Source of the DNA: Pelosinus fermentans
GTDB lineage: Bacteria > Bacillota > Negativicutes > DSM-13327
Direction of reading: 5' to 3'
NCBI GenBank assembly: GCA_002434245.1
Contig: DJJR01000071.1
Span: forward strand, 1 to 64,000
Length of the DNA: 64,000 nucleotides
A program made the translations under genes and the position numbers. Below are positions 18,599 through 28,116 of the stretch, piece after piece (position 1 is the first letter of the stretch; the number at the start of each line of letters is the position of its first letter). Below the pieces are notes generated by a model, which saw only the letters and a list, made by a program, of their open reading frames with translations, was not told where the DNA came from and did no database searches.

Positions 18599-18619
18599 GT
18601 AGTACGTAGTACATACTAC
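18599..18619. promoter_or_regulatory. Candidate operator of the sugar-acid operon
   Basis: GTAGTA-CA-TACTAC (18606-18619) is a perfect 6-bp inverted repeat, overlapped by a tandem GTAGTAC repeat (18599-18612). It lies about 20 bases upstream of the racemase start. GntR/FadR dimers bind short palindromes of this size, so the regulator at 15496-16212 is the obvious candidate. Confidence 0.5.
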
Positions 18620-18807
18620 ATCCTATGTTTAATCGCAATCATATTATTACACATTTTTATTTAATTGTAAATATGAATTATTTAAAATATTATAACTATT
18701 GAACCGTTACACTATTTTAGGATCAAAAGGATTATTATTAACTAAAAGCCTCGCATATTTATCTTCGTAAAACTTACATTATCGTTCTTAATTTCTCTAT
18801 TGAAAAT

Positions 18808-18855
18808 AATCAATTCCTGCAAGTTCTCTCAATCGAGCTCTTACAAGAATTGATT
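18808..18855 (-). terminator. Probable catalase terminator
   Basis: AATCAATTC (18808-18816) pairs with GAATTGATT (18847-18855) and is followed on the minus strand by ATTTTC. It lies 34 bases after the catalase stop. The rest of 18620-18807 is AT-rich with no gene that I can see. Confidence 0.5.
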
Positions 18856-18888
18856 AACATCAGTAGTTCTATTTTATTTGCTCAGAAA

Positions 18889-21000
18889 TTATGCCAATGT
18901 TCGAACGAATTTCTCCCGGTTCCATTGGCGTGTCTTTGCCGCTGCAATAAATGCTTCTTTGTCACTGGCATCCAAGACACCCGCATCTTGTCCGACATTA
19001 GCGATTTTCAAAAGGGCTTGCCCACCTTTATCAACGGCAATAGCCTTGAGGTGACCAAAGGCATCGCGCACAAAATCAATTGCAGCGCTTTCCATTGACA
19101 GCGCCTTTACGCCTTCGTCAGAGAGAATGACTGCGACTGCATCAAATAACACCGAAGGAGAACCAGCAAGTTGTCCGTCAGCAGTCAATCTCAGACCAGC
19201 TGCGAGTTTTACGTCTCCCACATTTGGAGCGACTATCTTCACAGCAGCACCCGCATCCGTCGCCGCCTTTCTAATCTGTTCGATTACAGCTCCGTCTGAG
19301 CCATTCGCGATCAGGATACCGATCGCGCGCCCCTTGAGCGTGTCTTTCATCTTGCCAATGATCTGCAATGCAGGCGAGGGCTTCATTTCTTGTACGGGCA
19401 TTGCAGCCGCTGGCGCATCAGGAAGTTTATCGATCCCAAGGCCCAGGGCGACTCTTTTCGCAAGGTCTTCTTCGATATGCCGCAGGTGACCGACTATCGC
19501 ATCGCGCACGTGAACATGTTCAACCTTGGAAAGCTCAAATACTAAAGCCGAGGCGATATGCGCTTGCTCATATGCTGTTTGGCTGATATAAAACATTCGC
19601 GCTTGACTGTAGTGATCAGCAAAACTTGCAGCACGGATGCGGCCTTTCACGCCCGTTTCAGTTACCGCAGCACTATGAAAACCATAGGTCGGTGTTTCCC
19701 GGGGCGATTCAGCAGACAAGGAATTAGGCTCATATGCCACACGCCCCGCAGGTTGTTCCATCTGCATCTGTCCGTCCCGTTGGTGGTTTATGATGGGACA
19801 CTTTGGAGCGTTGATGGGGATCTGGTGAAAATTGGGTGTACCCAGCCGGGAAAGCTGTGTATCATGGTAGGAAAATAAACGGCCTTGCAGCAGTGGATCA
19901 TTCGAGAAATCGATGCCTGGTACGATATGAGAAGGACAGTAGGCAACCTGTTCCGTCTCAGCGAAGAAATTATTCGGCCAACGATCCAGCACCATGCGGC
20001 CGATTACTTGCAAGGGCACCAATTCTTCGGGAATCAGCTTGGTAGGATCCAGATGATCGAAGGGGAATGTATCCGCTTCCTCCTGGGTGAAAAGCTGAAC
20101 CGCAAATTCCCACTCGGGGAAATTACCTGACGTGATGGCGTCGAACATATCACGACGGTGGAAGTCTTGATCCGCACCAGAGATCTTGACTGCCTCATCC
20201 CAAATGGTGGATTGCAAACCTAGCTTAGGACGCCAGTGAAATTTGACGAAAGTTGATTCACCTAAATGGTTAATCAGCCGAAAACTATGCACACCAAAAC
20301 CTTCGATCATCCGTAGAGAACGTGGTATTGTGCGATCAGACATGATCCACATTACCATATGCATGGATTCAGGAGTGAGTGAAATAAAATCCCAGAATGT
20401 GTCGTGGGCGGTTGCCGATTGGGGAAAGCCGCGATCGGGTTCCATTTTTACAGCATGGATGAGATCAGGGAATTTAATAGCATCCTGAATGAAAAAAACC
20501 GGAATATTGTTGCTGACCAGATCCCAGTTGCCTTCCTTAGTATAAAACTTGACAGCAAATCCGCGTACGTCACGAGGGGTATCAACCGAGCCTGCGCCGC
20601 CTGCGACGGTAGACATACGAGTAAAAACGGGTGTCTTTTCCCCCACTTCTGTTAGTATCTTGGCACTAGTGTATTGCTTCAATGAGGCGGTCAGTTCGAA
20701 GAATCCATGTACACCTGTACCCCGGGCGTGGACAACACGTTCTGGAATACGCTCGTGATCAAAATGCGTAATTTTCTCTCTAAGGATGAAATCCTCTCCC
20801 AAAGTAGGACCGCTGGGATTGGCTCTGAGCGAGTTTTGATTATCAGAAAGTGCAACGCCCTGATTGGTAGTGAGCGCAGGATGCTGTCCACCAGCTATTT
20901 GGTGCAGTTCACCGCCAACAGCCACTTGTAAATCTCCATTCAGAGTTGAGCCCTTTTCCTTTGTAAGTCTTGCCGAATTATTCGTTGTTTCATTATTCAT
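18889..21000 (-). CDS. katE: Large-subunit clade 2 catalase (HPII type)
   Basis: The haem enzyme disproportionates hydrogen peroxide. Its 703 residues match large-subunit catalases: an extended N-terminus, catalase core (about 70-510) and a C-terminal DJ-1/GATase-like flavodoxin domain (about 540-700). The active-site histidine is in [10 protein letters not shown], the asparagine in [11 protein letters not shown] and the proximal haem tyrosine in [14 protein letters not shown]. No signal peptide, so cytosolic. Start follows AAGGAGATAAACT. It is transcribed alone. In an anaerobe this indicates exposure to oxygen; base composition is somewhat more GC-rich than neighbours, which may reflect transfer. 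Confidence 0.95.
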   Translation of the reverse strand: MNNETTNNSARLTKEKGSTLNGDLQVAVGGELHQIAGGQHPALTTNQGVALSDNQNSLRANPSGPTLGEDFILREKITHFDHERIPERVVHARGTGVHGFFELTASLKQYTSAKILTEVGEKTPVFTRMSTVAGGAGSVDTPRDVRGFAVKFYTKEGNWDLVSNNIPVFFIQDAIKFPDLIHAVKMEPDRGFPQSATAHDTFWDFISLTPESMHMVMWIMSDRTIPRSLRMIEGFGVHSFRLINHLGESTFVKFHWRPKLGLQSTIWDEAVKISGADQDFHRRDMFDAITSGNFPEWEFAVQLFTQEEADTFPFDHLDPTKLIPEELVPLQVIGRMVLDRWPNNFFAETEQVAYCPSHIVPGIDFSNDPLLQGRLFSYHDTQLSRLGTPNFHQIPINAPKCPIINHQRDGQMQMEQPAGRVAYEPNSLSAESPRETPTYGFHSAAVTETGVKGRIRAASFADHYSQARMFYISQTAYEQAHIASALVFELSKVEHVHVRDAIVGHLRHIEEDLAKRVALGLGIDKLPDAPAAAMPVQEMKPSPALQIIGKMKDTLKGRAIGILIANGSDGAVIEQIRKAATDAGAAVKIVAPNVGDVKLAAGLRLTADGQLAGSPSVLFDAVAVILSDEGVKALSMESAAIDFVRDAFGHLKAIAVDKGGQALLKIANVGQDAGVLDASDKEAFIAAAKTRQWNREKFVRTLA

Positions 21001-21293
21001 AGTTTATCTCCTTCCTATGTAATACCTCAACATCTAATGAAGCATACAATCTATTCATCTTTATTAAAGATTAATATGGCTTTTAGCAAGATTATTTATT
21101 CCTATTACCCCTAAGTATGAAATATTTATCTGACTTGTGCGGCCTAAAACATTCACACAAAGCAAAAAAAACCAATAAATTCGTGGGTGGCTTCATAAGT
21201 ATTCAGAAAACTTAAACTGCGGAGGCGAAACATCACTCTTCTAAATAATACAAATCGATCCGCAAATATAGTACGCTCTATTATACATCTAAC
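21001..21293. other. Intergenic region upstream of catalase
   Basis: AT-rich sequence that must contain the catalase promoter (minus strand). I see no clear operator and no gene here. Confidence 0.4.
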
Positions 21294-21446
21294 TTATAAC
21301 AGTCAGCTATAATCCTGCCGTGTATCCAAAATTGCATCCACATACACAGTATTTTCCTTAATCTGATAAACCAAAAGGTACTTTTTTTCAAGCAGAAGTT
21401 TTCGATATTTCCCTGCTGAAATCAGCCGATTGAGCCATTTGATCGC
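21294..21446 (-). pseudogene. RelE/ParE-family toxin, C-terminal remnant
   Basis: The translation RLISAGKYRKLLLEKKYL then YVDAILDTRQDYS matches the last half of RelE/ParE toxins. The expected tryptophan after DYS is a TGA (21303-21305), followed in frame by Leu-Leu-stop, so a TGG-to-TGA nonsense change cut the end. The 5' half is missing and no antitoxin gene is visible. It is dead. Confidence 0.65.
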
Positions 21447-21862
21447 TTAAAAAAGCCGATCGTGGCAAATTGAAAATCCATAAGCCAAATTCACCACGAT
21501 TTCCTTTTACCTGGGCAATCAAAAATTTTGCCCGTAAATAGTTTCAAGACTCAACTTGCAGTTTCTCTCTGCTGATTGAGCCTTTTATCGCACAAAAATT
21601 CCGATTGAACCCTAAACGAATCATCACTTGACTCTTAAAGAAAGTCAAATTATAACTTGTATTTTCGGTATAAATTCTGATGATACTATATGTCAAGGAA
21701 TACAAGGTCTGGTATTACAGATTCTAAACAATCCGAATCGTCCAATTGGACTGTTGACTATAGAACCTTAAACTCCTTGAAGTATATAATTATTTATTGG
21801 AATATTGTTAATTCTAATGTTTAAGATACATAACAAAAAAGTTATTTTAGGAGGACATTCAG
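21447..21862. other. Intergenic region upstream of the SDR gene
   Basis: About 400 bases with no convincing gene. Possible low-complexity decay products are present. The SDR promoter should lie at about 21750-21830 (AT-rich). Confidence 0.4.
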
Positions 21863-22615
21863 ATGGGAATATTAAACCAGAAGGTAGCAATTGTTACAGG
21901 CGCTGGAAGCGGTATGGGACGAGAAGAGGCACTTTTGCTTGCCAAGGAGGGAGCCAAAGTTGTATTAACGGATATTAATGAGGCAGCCGTACAAAATGTC
22001 GTAAAGGAAATTACGCTAGATGGAGGTGAAGCAACTGCTTTCTCACATAATGTTGCTTCTGAAGAAGACTGGATCAAGGTTGTAAACAGCACCATTCAGA
22101 AATACGGCAAAGTGGATGTGCTGGTGAACAACGCAGGTATTTCCTTAACCATCAGCATGTTGGATACGACCATTGAACAATGGAATAAAGTAATCAGTAT
22201 TAACCTGACGAGTACCTTCTTAGGAATGAAACATGTTATCCCCCATATGCAGACCAATAACGGCGGGTCTATCGTCAATATTTCATCTATAGCCGGCCTA
22301 ACGGGTAGCAATGGAGCAGGTGCTTATACAGCTTCCAAAGGAGGAGTTCGAATGCTCTCTAAAGCAGCTGCCGTCGATTTCGGCAAGGATAATATCCGCA
22401 TCAATTCCGTTCACCCAGGCTTTATTGAAACACCAATGTCGACAGATCTGATTAGTAATGAACGTATGCTAAAATGGTTTGTGTCTCAGACGGCACTACC
22501 AAGAGTTGGACAAGCTCACGAAGTAGCAGCAGCTGTCCTATTCCTTGCTTGCGATTCATCTTCTTATATTACAGGAATCGAATTGCCTGTTGATGGCGGC
22601 GTCACAGCTAAATAA
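21863..22615 (+). CDS. Short-chain dehydrogenase/reductase
   Basis: A classical 250-aa SDR with a Rossmann fold. It has the TGAGSGMG nucleotide loop near residue 12, an acidic D at the end of beta-2 (VVLTDI, favouring NAD), NNAG, the catalytic Ser in NISSIAG, YTASKGG, and PVDGG at the end. It oxidises or reduces an alcohol/ketone pair of unknown identity. Monocistronic, with an excellent AGGAGGACATTCAG site. Confidence 0.9.
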   Translation: MGILNQKVAIVTGAGSGMGREEALLLAKEGAKVVLTDINEAAVQNVVKEITLDGGEATAFSHNVASEEDWIKVVNSTIQKYGKVDVLVNNAGISLTISMLDTTIEQWNKVISINLTSTFLGMKHVIPHMQTNNGGSIVNISSIAGLTGSNGAGAYTASKGGVRMLSKAAAVDFGKDNIRINSVHPGFIETPMSTDLISNERMLKWFVSQTALPRVGQAHEVAAAVLFLACDSSSYITGIELPVDGGVTAK

Positions 22616-22664
22616 TAATTCAGGATAACTATACTGCTGGACATAAAAACCACTTGAGACATTT

Positions 22665-22920
22665 TTAGTTGGACCTGTTTTTGCAGTTCTTCAAAGAAAG
22701 TTCCCATTCTTTATAAAAATCTTTTATGGATTGGAAGCGCAATTTCCTTTCTGGCAAAGTCGCTTTACAAACAAGCTCATATAGTTCTTTTAAACCTTCC
22801 CATTTTTCAAATGACTGATCAGATTCTCCACCGATCAGTCCAAACAGCAGTATAATACCAAAAGCCCACGAAACCAGATGCGCTTTTACAACAAAGTCAT
22901 AGCAATATTTTTCACTTTTT
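22665..22920 (-). pseudogene. Possible protein-kinase C-lobe remnant
   Basis: The frame has SWAFGIILLFGLIGGE and, 35 residues later, KATLPERKLRFQSIKDFYKEW, a layout like the WSFG-helix F and final helices of eukaryotic-type Ser/Thr kinases. No N-lobe, HRD or DFG motif exists upstream, because the frame overlaps the end of the next gene. At most a fragment; the assignment is tentative. Confidence 0.3.
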
Positions 22921-23829
22921 AGGAGTTTCCTTATCTGCCGGTTTGACTTCTTTTGCATTGTCTCGTACATCTTGCGGAATCTTTATAAGATCTACTTGGT
23001 TATATTTCGAATATGTTATCTGCATATTCAATGTCGATTTTGTTAAAAAATCTTCGATATTAGCTCTATCCTTTGGATTAGCTATTTCCAAAAACAATCC
23101 TGCCCCTTTTTGAATCGGTGCTGTCAAATCCATATCGATCTCTTTTACCATCTTAGTCGCTTTATCAATTTTAATATTATATTTTATATCGCCAGCAGCT
23201 AACAACCCAAGGCGTATTACCGCAACCGCCCTCACCATATCCTTATCCTGCGCATTATCTAGTTTGACGACTGCATCTATAGCATCACTTATTTGCATAC
23301 TATCCAAGGTTATATCCATATATTTATAAGATGGTGTTTCCTTTTTCAGCTTCACCGATTTCATCAACTCTAGCATATCCATTCGAGCAGAGACTTTTTC
23401 ATCCGCTGAAAGTTCTTTGTTCAAAGAAAGACCAATCGGCACGATTTGTTTGATCCACTTTTCGTTACTTAAGGAATAAATCACTAAATTGCCTTGGTTT
23501 TGTTCTATAAACTGCTTTAAAATCATTGTATTTTCTTTATTTTTTACATCACGAAATGAAATGTTTATATCTTGTTGATAGTTCAGCGGTTTTTCCTGAC
23601 CTTCCCCATTGACTGCAATTTTCACTTCCCCCATGGGCGTTTCAGCGTTGATCGCCACGTCATAATGCAAGTTTTTTACATCCATCATATTTTTATATAC
23701 ATCGTTTAAATACGCCTTTTCCGGTGACAGCTTTTCCTCAGCAAAAGCAAACGAATTGCTCATCGCAATAAATAACAATCCCCATACTAAAGCAACTCTC
23801 CAATTGATCTTTCGCAACAATTCCATCAT
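22912..23829 (-). CDS. Exported protein of unknown function
   Basis: The 305-aa protein has a classic signal peptide (basic MMELLRKINWR, hydrophobic VALVWGLLFIAMS, then FAFAEE with probable cleavage after AFA). The mature part is beta-rich with alternating hydrophobics, reminiscent of LolA-like or DUF6612-like periplasmic folds, and ends in a lysine-rich tail. It lies divergently from the membrane phosphotransferase gene. I do not recognise a specific family. GGGAGC lies 8 bases before the first of two ATGs. Confidence 0.75.
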   Translation of the reverse strand: MMELLRKINWRVALVWGLLFIAMSNSFAFAEEKLSPEKAYLNDVYKNMMDVKNLHYDVAINAETPMGEVKIAVNGEGQEKPLNYQQDINISFRDVKNKENTMILKQFIEQNQGNLVIYSLSNEKWIKQIVPIGLSLNKELSADEKVSARMDMLELMKSVKLKKETPSYKYMDITLDSMQISDAIDAVVKLDNAQDKDMVRAVAVIRLGLLAAGDIKYNIKIDKATKMVKEIDMDLTAPIQKGAGLFLEIANPKDRANIEDFLTKSTLNMQITYSKYNQVDLIKIPQDVRDNAKEVKPADKETPKK

Positions 23830-24152
23830 TCAATCAAGCTCCCTTTTTATAAAATTCGCTGCATCCATGCATTCCAGTATATAAGAGACAGAAGAAATGT
23901 TTCTCAAGCCTATTTTCTTTAACTCATGTATCCTTACCTAATCATAAGCTTCTTTAGAAAACATCTCCATATTTTTATTTGCCATTATAATACAGAATTC
24001 CTGCAAACTAGGCTGGTTTGCAGCAAATTGTCATATGTATTGTTTTTGTATCATTGAATGGAGATATTTGTAGAAATATAATGAATATTAGGATAAAATG
24101 ATAACTATGTCAAAACTGTATCGAATAGATATTTTCAAAAGGAGTTTTACAA
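23830..24152. other. Divergent intergenic region
   Basis: This holds the promoters of the exported protein and of the membrane phosphotransferase. It contains one copy of a dispersed hairpin repeat at 23996-24036 and, at 24137-24144, a strong AAAAGGAG ribosome site. Confidence 0.5.
23996..24036. repeat. Dispersed hairpin repeat, copy 1
   Basis: AATTCCTGCAAACTAG followed by a partially complementary right arm and TCATAT. It aligns closely with 27657-27698 and more loosely with 18812-18855. Confidence 0.5.
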
Positions 24153-26216
24153 ATTAAAAAAATACTTTTTAAGCAAACATTTCTTCTTCATAAAAATACG
24201 TTTACTGCAATCGCTGTGCTTTTATGCATAGAGGCTTATTTTGTGTTTCAATTCTACAGCGGAGAACCGGAATTTCCAATAGGAATCTTCGCTCTTGATG
24301 TATGCAATGCGCTTATTCGTGATGTATTGCTGGCAAGTATATTTATGTTTTTCCGAAAGCATATTACGTGGATTAAACAAGCTGCAAAAGCGTACTGCCC
24401 AATTGCAATTTTAGCAGTTCTTTGGTTAGGCATCTCTACGGTTATTATTAATTCATTAAATTTAAATTTTAGTGCCATAACTATCATGTCAGTCCTTACG
24501 GGTGTGATTAATAATGTTATATTTGTGCTATTAGCTGGCTGCCTATATACTAAACGGAATAATTTACTATCTAAAACCATATACTTTTTGTCGTATTTTT
24601 TTACCATTTTGATTTTTTATAGTGACACCATATACTTTTTTGTTACATCAACACATATTGAAAAGGTGTTATTTGATAATCTAAACAATTATTCAATAAC
24701 AGGTGTACTATATACTACAGATAAAATTGTTTTACTTGGTATACTAATAAGCTTTTGCTTTCTTATGTTATTATTTCGCGCTCCGAAAAGAATGCATCAT
24801 TTGCACACAAAAAATGTTGTTATTCTTACTATAATGATCTGTATCTTAGCTAATCTTGTGAATTTCACCACAGCCTACGTCTATCCCAAGGCACTGATGG
24901 AAGAAGGGTTTGATGAGGAAGCAGAAATAGAAACATGCAGAAACCGATCCCGCGATTTGCTTACCAAGTCTGTAACTACCAACTTAATACGGGAATTTTT
25001 GCGAAATGACGATAGACCTGTGACCGCCGCCACTCAGCTTTACCGCGTGGCATTTTCTGAACAGGAAACTAAGCTGCTAAATGAATTAGGAATTGCTGTT
25101 AGCGAAAAACCTATTCCCACTCAAAAAGCTTTTCCATATGAAAAAATAATTGTAATTATCGCTGAATCGTTTCATCGAGATTATTTGCATTTCTATAATT
25201 CACAAATTCCAACGGAAACAACAGAATTCTTGGATGGCTTAATAACGAAATATCCTCATTTAGATCATTATTACACTTCCAATAAACCTACAACGCAGGG
25301 ACTTAACTCTATGTTTCTTTCCCAGTCGATCTATTCTGATGAACAATCTTTTGAAAATAATGTCACGTTATTCAAAACTCTCGAAAGTAACGGTTATGAT
25401 ACAGTATTTTTGGAAGCTACCAGCCAGTACTATAATGATGAATTCCGGGCATATAAAAAACGGTTTGGAATGCAGACTTACAGAGCAAAAGAAGATTTAG
25501 AAAGACAAGGATATGTGGGAAGCAGTGGCTGGGGATTCCATAATGACGTAATGTATGACGAAACGATCAGGTTATTGGAGCAAAACCGGGATCATAAAAT
25601 TTTTATAGCGACCAAGACGATCGATTCCCATCAACCTTTTCCATATTGCGGGCTTTCTGAAAGAGATATTCCAGCGAATATCAAGGAGCAATATAAAAAC
25701 GTTTATCTTAAAGGAATCTATTGGGAAAATACTACCTTGAAAAAATTTTTCCACGATCTCAAAGAGCGAAATTTGATGGATGATAAGACTCTTATTGTTG
25801 TTACGAGTGATCATAATCCTCATCCAAGTCAGAATGATAATTATAAGCGCCTTGGGCAAGACGATCTGCATTTAAGCCCAGCTCCCATCCCGCTTATCTT
25901 TGTTAGCACAAATTTGAAACCTTTTGAAGATTTTAACAGTGCAACATTCGCGAGTCAGATTGATTTCGCACCCACACTTTTAGGGATCTTAGGAATTCCT
26001 TCACCACCGGAGTTTTCAGGCAGAAATATAACTACAATTCCTGAAGATCGTGGTTATGCTATTGGGTGTGTTGGAGAAACAATTTACTACTGGTCAGCAG
26101 GTCGCCAAATAACAACAGATATGTACCACGGAAAAAATCAAAATGAGCATGAAAAAGCATTGATACATTGGGTTCAAGATTCATATGTAAAATATTTCCA
26201 TGGCAGTTCAATGTAA
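24153..26216 (+). CDS. Alkaline-phosphatase-superfamily membrane transferase (LTA synthase/EptA-like)
   Basis: N-terminal part (about 1-225) has five or so transmembrane helices; the C-terminal part (about 305-640) is an extracytoplasmic sulfatase-type domain. Metal and nucleophile motifs are visible: VIIAESFHRD, the SNKPTTQGLNSMF nucleophile threonine loop, TKTIDSHQPF, and VVTSDHNPHP near the end. Relatives transfer glycerol phosphate or phosphoethanolamine to envelope lipids. Start: AAAAGGAG ends 8 bases before an ATT codon at 24153 that opens with a basic IKKILFKQTFLLHKN segment before TM1; the first GTG (24216) has no ribosome site and would remove that anchor. ATT start is therefore preferred. 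Confidence 0.8.
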   Translation: MKKILFKQTFLLHKNTFTAIAVLLCIEAYFVFQFYSGEPEFPIGIFALDVCNALIRDVLLASIFMFFRKHITWIKQAAKAYCPIAILAVLWLGISTVIINSLNLNFSAITIMSVLTGVINNVIFVLLAGCLYTKRNNLLSKTIYFLSYFFTILIFYSDTIYFFVTSTHIEKVLFDNLNNYSITGVLYTTDKIVLLGILISFCFLMLLFRAPKRMHHLHTKNVVILTIMICILANLVNFTTAYVYPKALMEEGFDEEAEIETCRNRSRDLLTKSVTTNLIREFLRNDDRPVTAATQLYRVAFSEQETKLLNELGIAVSEKPIPTQKAFPYEKIIVIIAESFHRDYLHFYNSQIPTETTEFLDGLITKYPHLDHYYTSNKPTTQGLNSMFLSQSIYSDEQSFENNVTLFKTLESNGYDTVFLEATSQYYNDEFRAYKKRFGMQTYRAKEDLERQGYVGSSGWGFHNDVMYDETIRLLEQNRDHKIFIATKTIDSHQPFPYCGLSERDIPANIKEQYKNVYLKGIYWENTTLKKFFHDLKERNLMDDKTLIVVTSDHNPHPSQNDNYKRLGQDDLHLSPAPIPLIFVSTNLKPFEDFNSATFASQIDFAPTLLGILGIPSPPEFSGRNITTIPEDRGYAIGCVGETIYYWSAGRQITTDMYHGKNQNEHEKALIHWVQDSYVKYFHGSSM

Positions 26217-26227
26217 ATATATAACAA

Positions 26228-26273
26228 AATGCCTCCATTTGTTGTTGATTGATATGACTATAATGGAGGCATT
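26228..26273. terminator. Terminator between convergent genes
   Basis: AATGCCTCCAT (26228-26238) pairs with ATGGAGGCATT (26263-26273), in the 67-base gap between the membrane transferase and metallophosphatase genes. It can serve both. Confidence 0.65.
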
Positions 26274-26283
26274 AATAATATTG

Positions 26284-27513
26284 CTATTTTTTAAGTTCTG
26301 TTTGATCAATAACCTCACCATTTTGCTTAAAGGCAGTGACTTTAAGCGCATCATGTGAGGCCTCCAATACAAGGTAATTTGGCATATCAAGTGGATTATA
26401 ATAAAGCTCATCCATCGGTTTTTGGGGAGATTTGTCCCATACCCTGTCGCCGCTGCGCCCTGTCGAAATATAGATAGTCCCGTCAGGATCGGGATTGCCA
26501 TTTTTCAGTGCCTTGGTACGCGCGTAAGAATGGACATGTCCGGTAAATACAAGGTCAACATGATATTGATCAAGCACTGGCACAAAAGTTTGGCCAATAT
26601 CATCAAGCGGTCCATTGAAAGGATGTTTCCATATACCACGATGCATAAGAACTACCTTCCACCTTTTCTGTGTTTTGGCAAGGTCTTTTGCAAGCCATCT
26701 CTGTTGCTGCTCTAGTAAATCAGGATACCATTCCTGCAGCTCATTTAATTGTGTATTGAGTACGATAAAATGTACGTCGCCATAATCATAGGAATAAGCA
26801 AATCGTTCCAGGCCTGCCAGACCATTTGCCGGCAGGGCAAAAAGTGAAAGATAGTAATCTGGTTTCGCCATCTTCCAATCGAGACTATATGTCTCGTGAT
26901 TTCCCATGACCGGAACTACAGGTATTTCTGAGAAAAGCTTCGCTCCTCCATCAAACCAGGTATTCCACTGCCATTCGTCCTGCCCATTATCAACGAGATC
27001 GCCCATATTAACAAAAAAAGCGGCATCCCCATTGCTTTCCCATGCTGTCTGAGCTGTTTTCGCCCAATCTTTATAATCTAATGACTGTGAATCACCAAAA
27101 ATAAGTGCCTTAAATGATGTCGACTCTGGCTCGGTCTTGAATTCCCTCCATGCAGACTGCCTCTTGCCAACAGAAATACGATATTCATAGTCAGTTCCAG
27201 ACGTAAGATTAGTAACATGTGCCGTATAAATCCCAAAATGCTTTCCCCCATTATATGCAGGCAACTCCACAGCCTCTGCATTGACATTTATGATATTTTC
27301 CGACTGCTTGGGTCGTATCTCCAAATTTCCTGGCTCACCAAACTTTGCTGTCTTCCACGAAATCGTACGCTCATGCTTCATATCTGCAGTAACCACATGC
27401 ATGATCTGCCCCACATCAGTACCATAACCGATATGCACCAATTTCGGCACAGCTAAAAAACCTATAGCAGCTATGACGCAAATAAGCATAAAACCCAAGA
27501 TATATTTTTTCAT
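26284..27513 (-). CDS. Exported metallophosphatase (purple acid phosphatase-like)
   Basis: The 409-aa protein has an N-terminal signal/anchor helix (residues 4-24), a fibronectin-III-like domain (about 30-125) and a calcineurin-like phosphoesterase domain (about 130-400). The five metal blocks are all present: FGDSQ, NMGDLVDNG, MGNHETY, VLMHRG and TGHVHSY. It probably hydrolyses phosphate monoesters or diesters outside the cytoplasmic membrane. Convergent to the envelope phospho-transferase gene, so both may act on envelope phosphate. Start: GAGGTGATGTAA before ATG. Confidence 0.9.
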   Translation of the reverse strand: MKKYILGFMLICVIAAIGFLAVPKLVHIGYGTDVGQIMHVVTADMKHERTISWKTAKFGEPGNLEIRPKQSENIINVNAEAVELPAYNGGKHFGIYTAHVTNLTSGTDYEYRISVGKRQSAWREFKTEPESTSFKALIFGDSQSLDYKDWAKTAQTAWESNGDAAFFVNMGDLVDNGQDEWQWNTWFDGGAKLFSEIPVVPVMGNHETYSLDWKMAKPDYYLSLFALPANGLAGLERFAYSYDYGDVHFIVLNTQLNELQEWYPDLLEQQQRWLAKDLAKTQKRWKVVLMHRGIWKHPFNGPLDDIGQTFVPVLDQYHVDLVFTGHVHSYARTKALKNGNPDPDGTIYISTGRSGDRVWDKSPQKPMDELYYNPLDMPNYLVLEASHDALKVTAFKQNGEVIDQTELKK

Positions 27514-27814
27514 TTACATCACCTCGTTACTATATTGATTTCCTTTATTATCCACATTGACGCCTCACTTTATCCCTTCATTGTATGATAAAATTGGTTT
27601 CGGCTTCTTTGAATAAAAACTCCCAATAGTATTACTCTATTTACCATAAAAATACCAATTCCTGCAAGACTAGCTGCTTTTGCAGGAGTTGGTCATATTT
27701 TTTTGATTAACACTTTTTTCTTACAAGCAAAGTACTAATTATAAGCAATTTAAACTGGTGGTATGCAATTTTTCATTTACTTTTGGCATCCTATATTATA
27801 AAGGAGATGTTATT
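27514..27814. other. Divergent intergenic region
   Basis: AT-rich region between the metallophosphatase (minus) and the 62-aa gene (plus). It contains the second copy of the dispersed hairpin repeat at 27657-27698. Confidence 0.4.
27657..27698 (+). repeat. Dispersed hairpin repeat, copy 2
   Basis: CCAATTCCTGCAA pairs with TTGCAGGAGTTGG, followed by TCATATTTTTTTG on the plus strand. This copy could work as a terminator. It is about 80 percent identical to 23996-24036. Confidence 0.55.
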
Positions 27815-28003
27815 ATGGCTGAAAACAGAGATTTAAAAGCAACTCCCGGCATACCTGATAAAAATAGAGTTGTCGGAGAAATCCCAATGAAGCAGGCTGA
27901 GTATTATGGTTATTTTGATTCGGAACCCAGTACAGAAGAGATTATTAATCAAATTGAGGTCGCTGTTAAAGAATCTGTAACTAAGAAAAAAAGCGAAAGT
28001 TAA
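27815..28003 (+). CDS. Small acidic protein of 62 aa, unknown
   Basis: The sequence contains PGIPDKNRVVGEIPMKQAEYYGYFD and a C-terminal amphipathic helix (STEEIINQIEVAVKESV) ending in KKKSES. It is soluble, with no cysteines. The ribosome site AAAGGAG lies 8 bases before ATG, and a strong hairpin follows the stop. I do not recognise the family. The conserved look of the middle and the good signals make it a likely real gene. Confidence 0.65.
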   Translation: MAENRDLKATPGIPDKNRVVGEIPMKQAEYYGYFDSEPSTEEIINQIEVAVKESVTKKKSES

Positions 28004-28033
28004 AACCAATTGAAAAGTTGGAGGCTAGAACCA

Positions 28034-28068
28034 AGTATTCGCCTAGACTTAAAGTCTAGGCGAATACT
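28034..28068. terminator. Perfect 15-bp hairpin between convergent genes
   Basis: AGTATTCGCCTAGAC (28034-28048) pairs perfectly with 28054-28068 over a 5-base loop. Neither side has a good T-run, but it sits between the 62-aa gene and the convergent hybrid-cluster gene and probably ends both transcripts. Confidence 0.55.
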
Positions 28069-28116
28069 AATATACTAATAAATATCTCGAATTGCTAAAT
28101 GAAATGCTGCAGTTGC

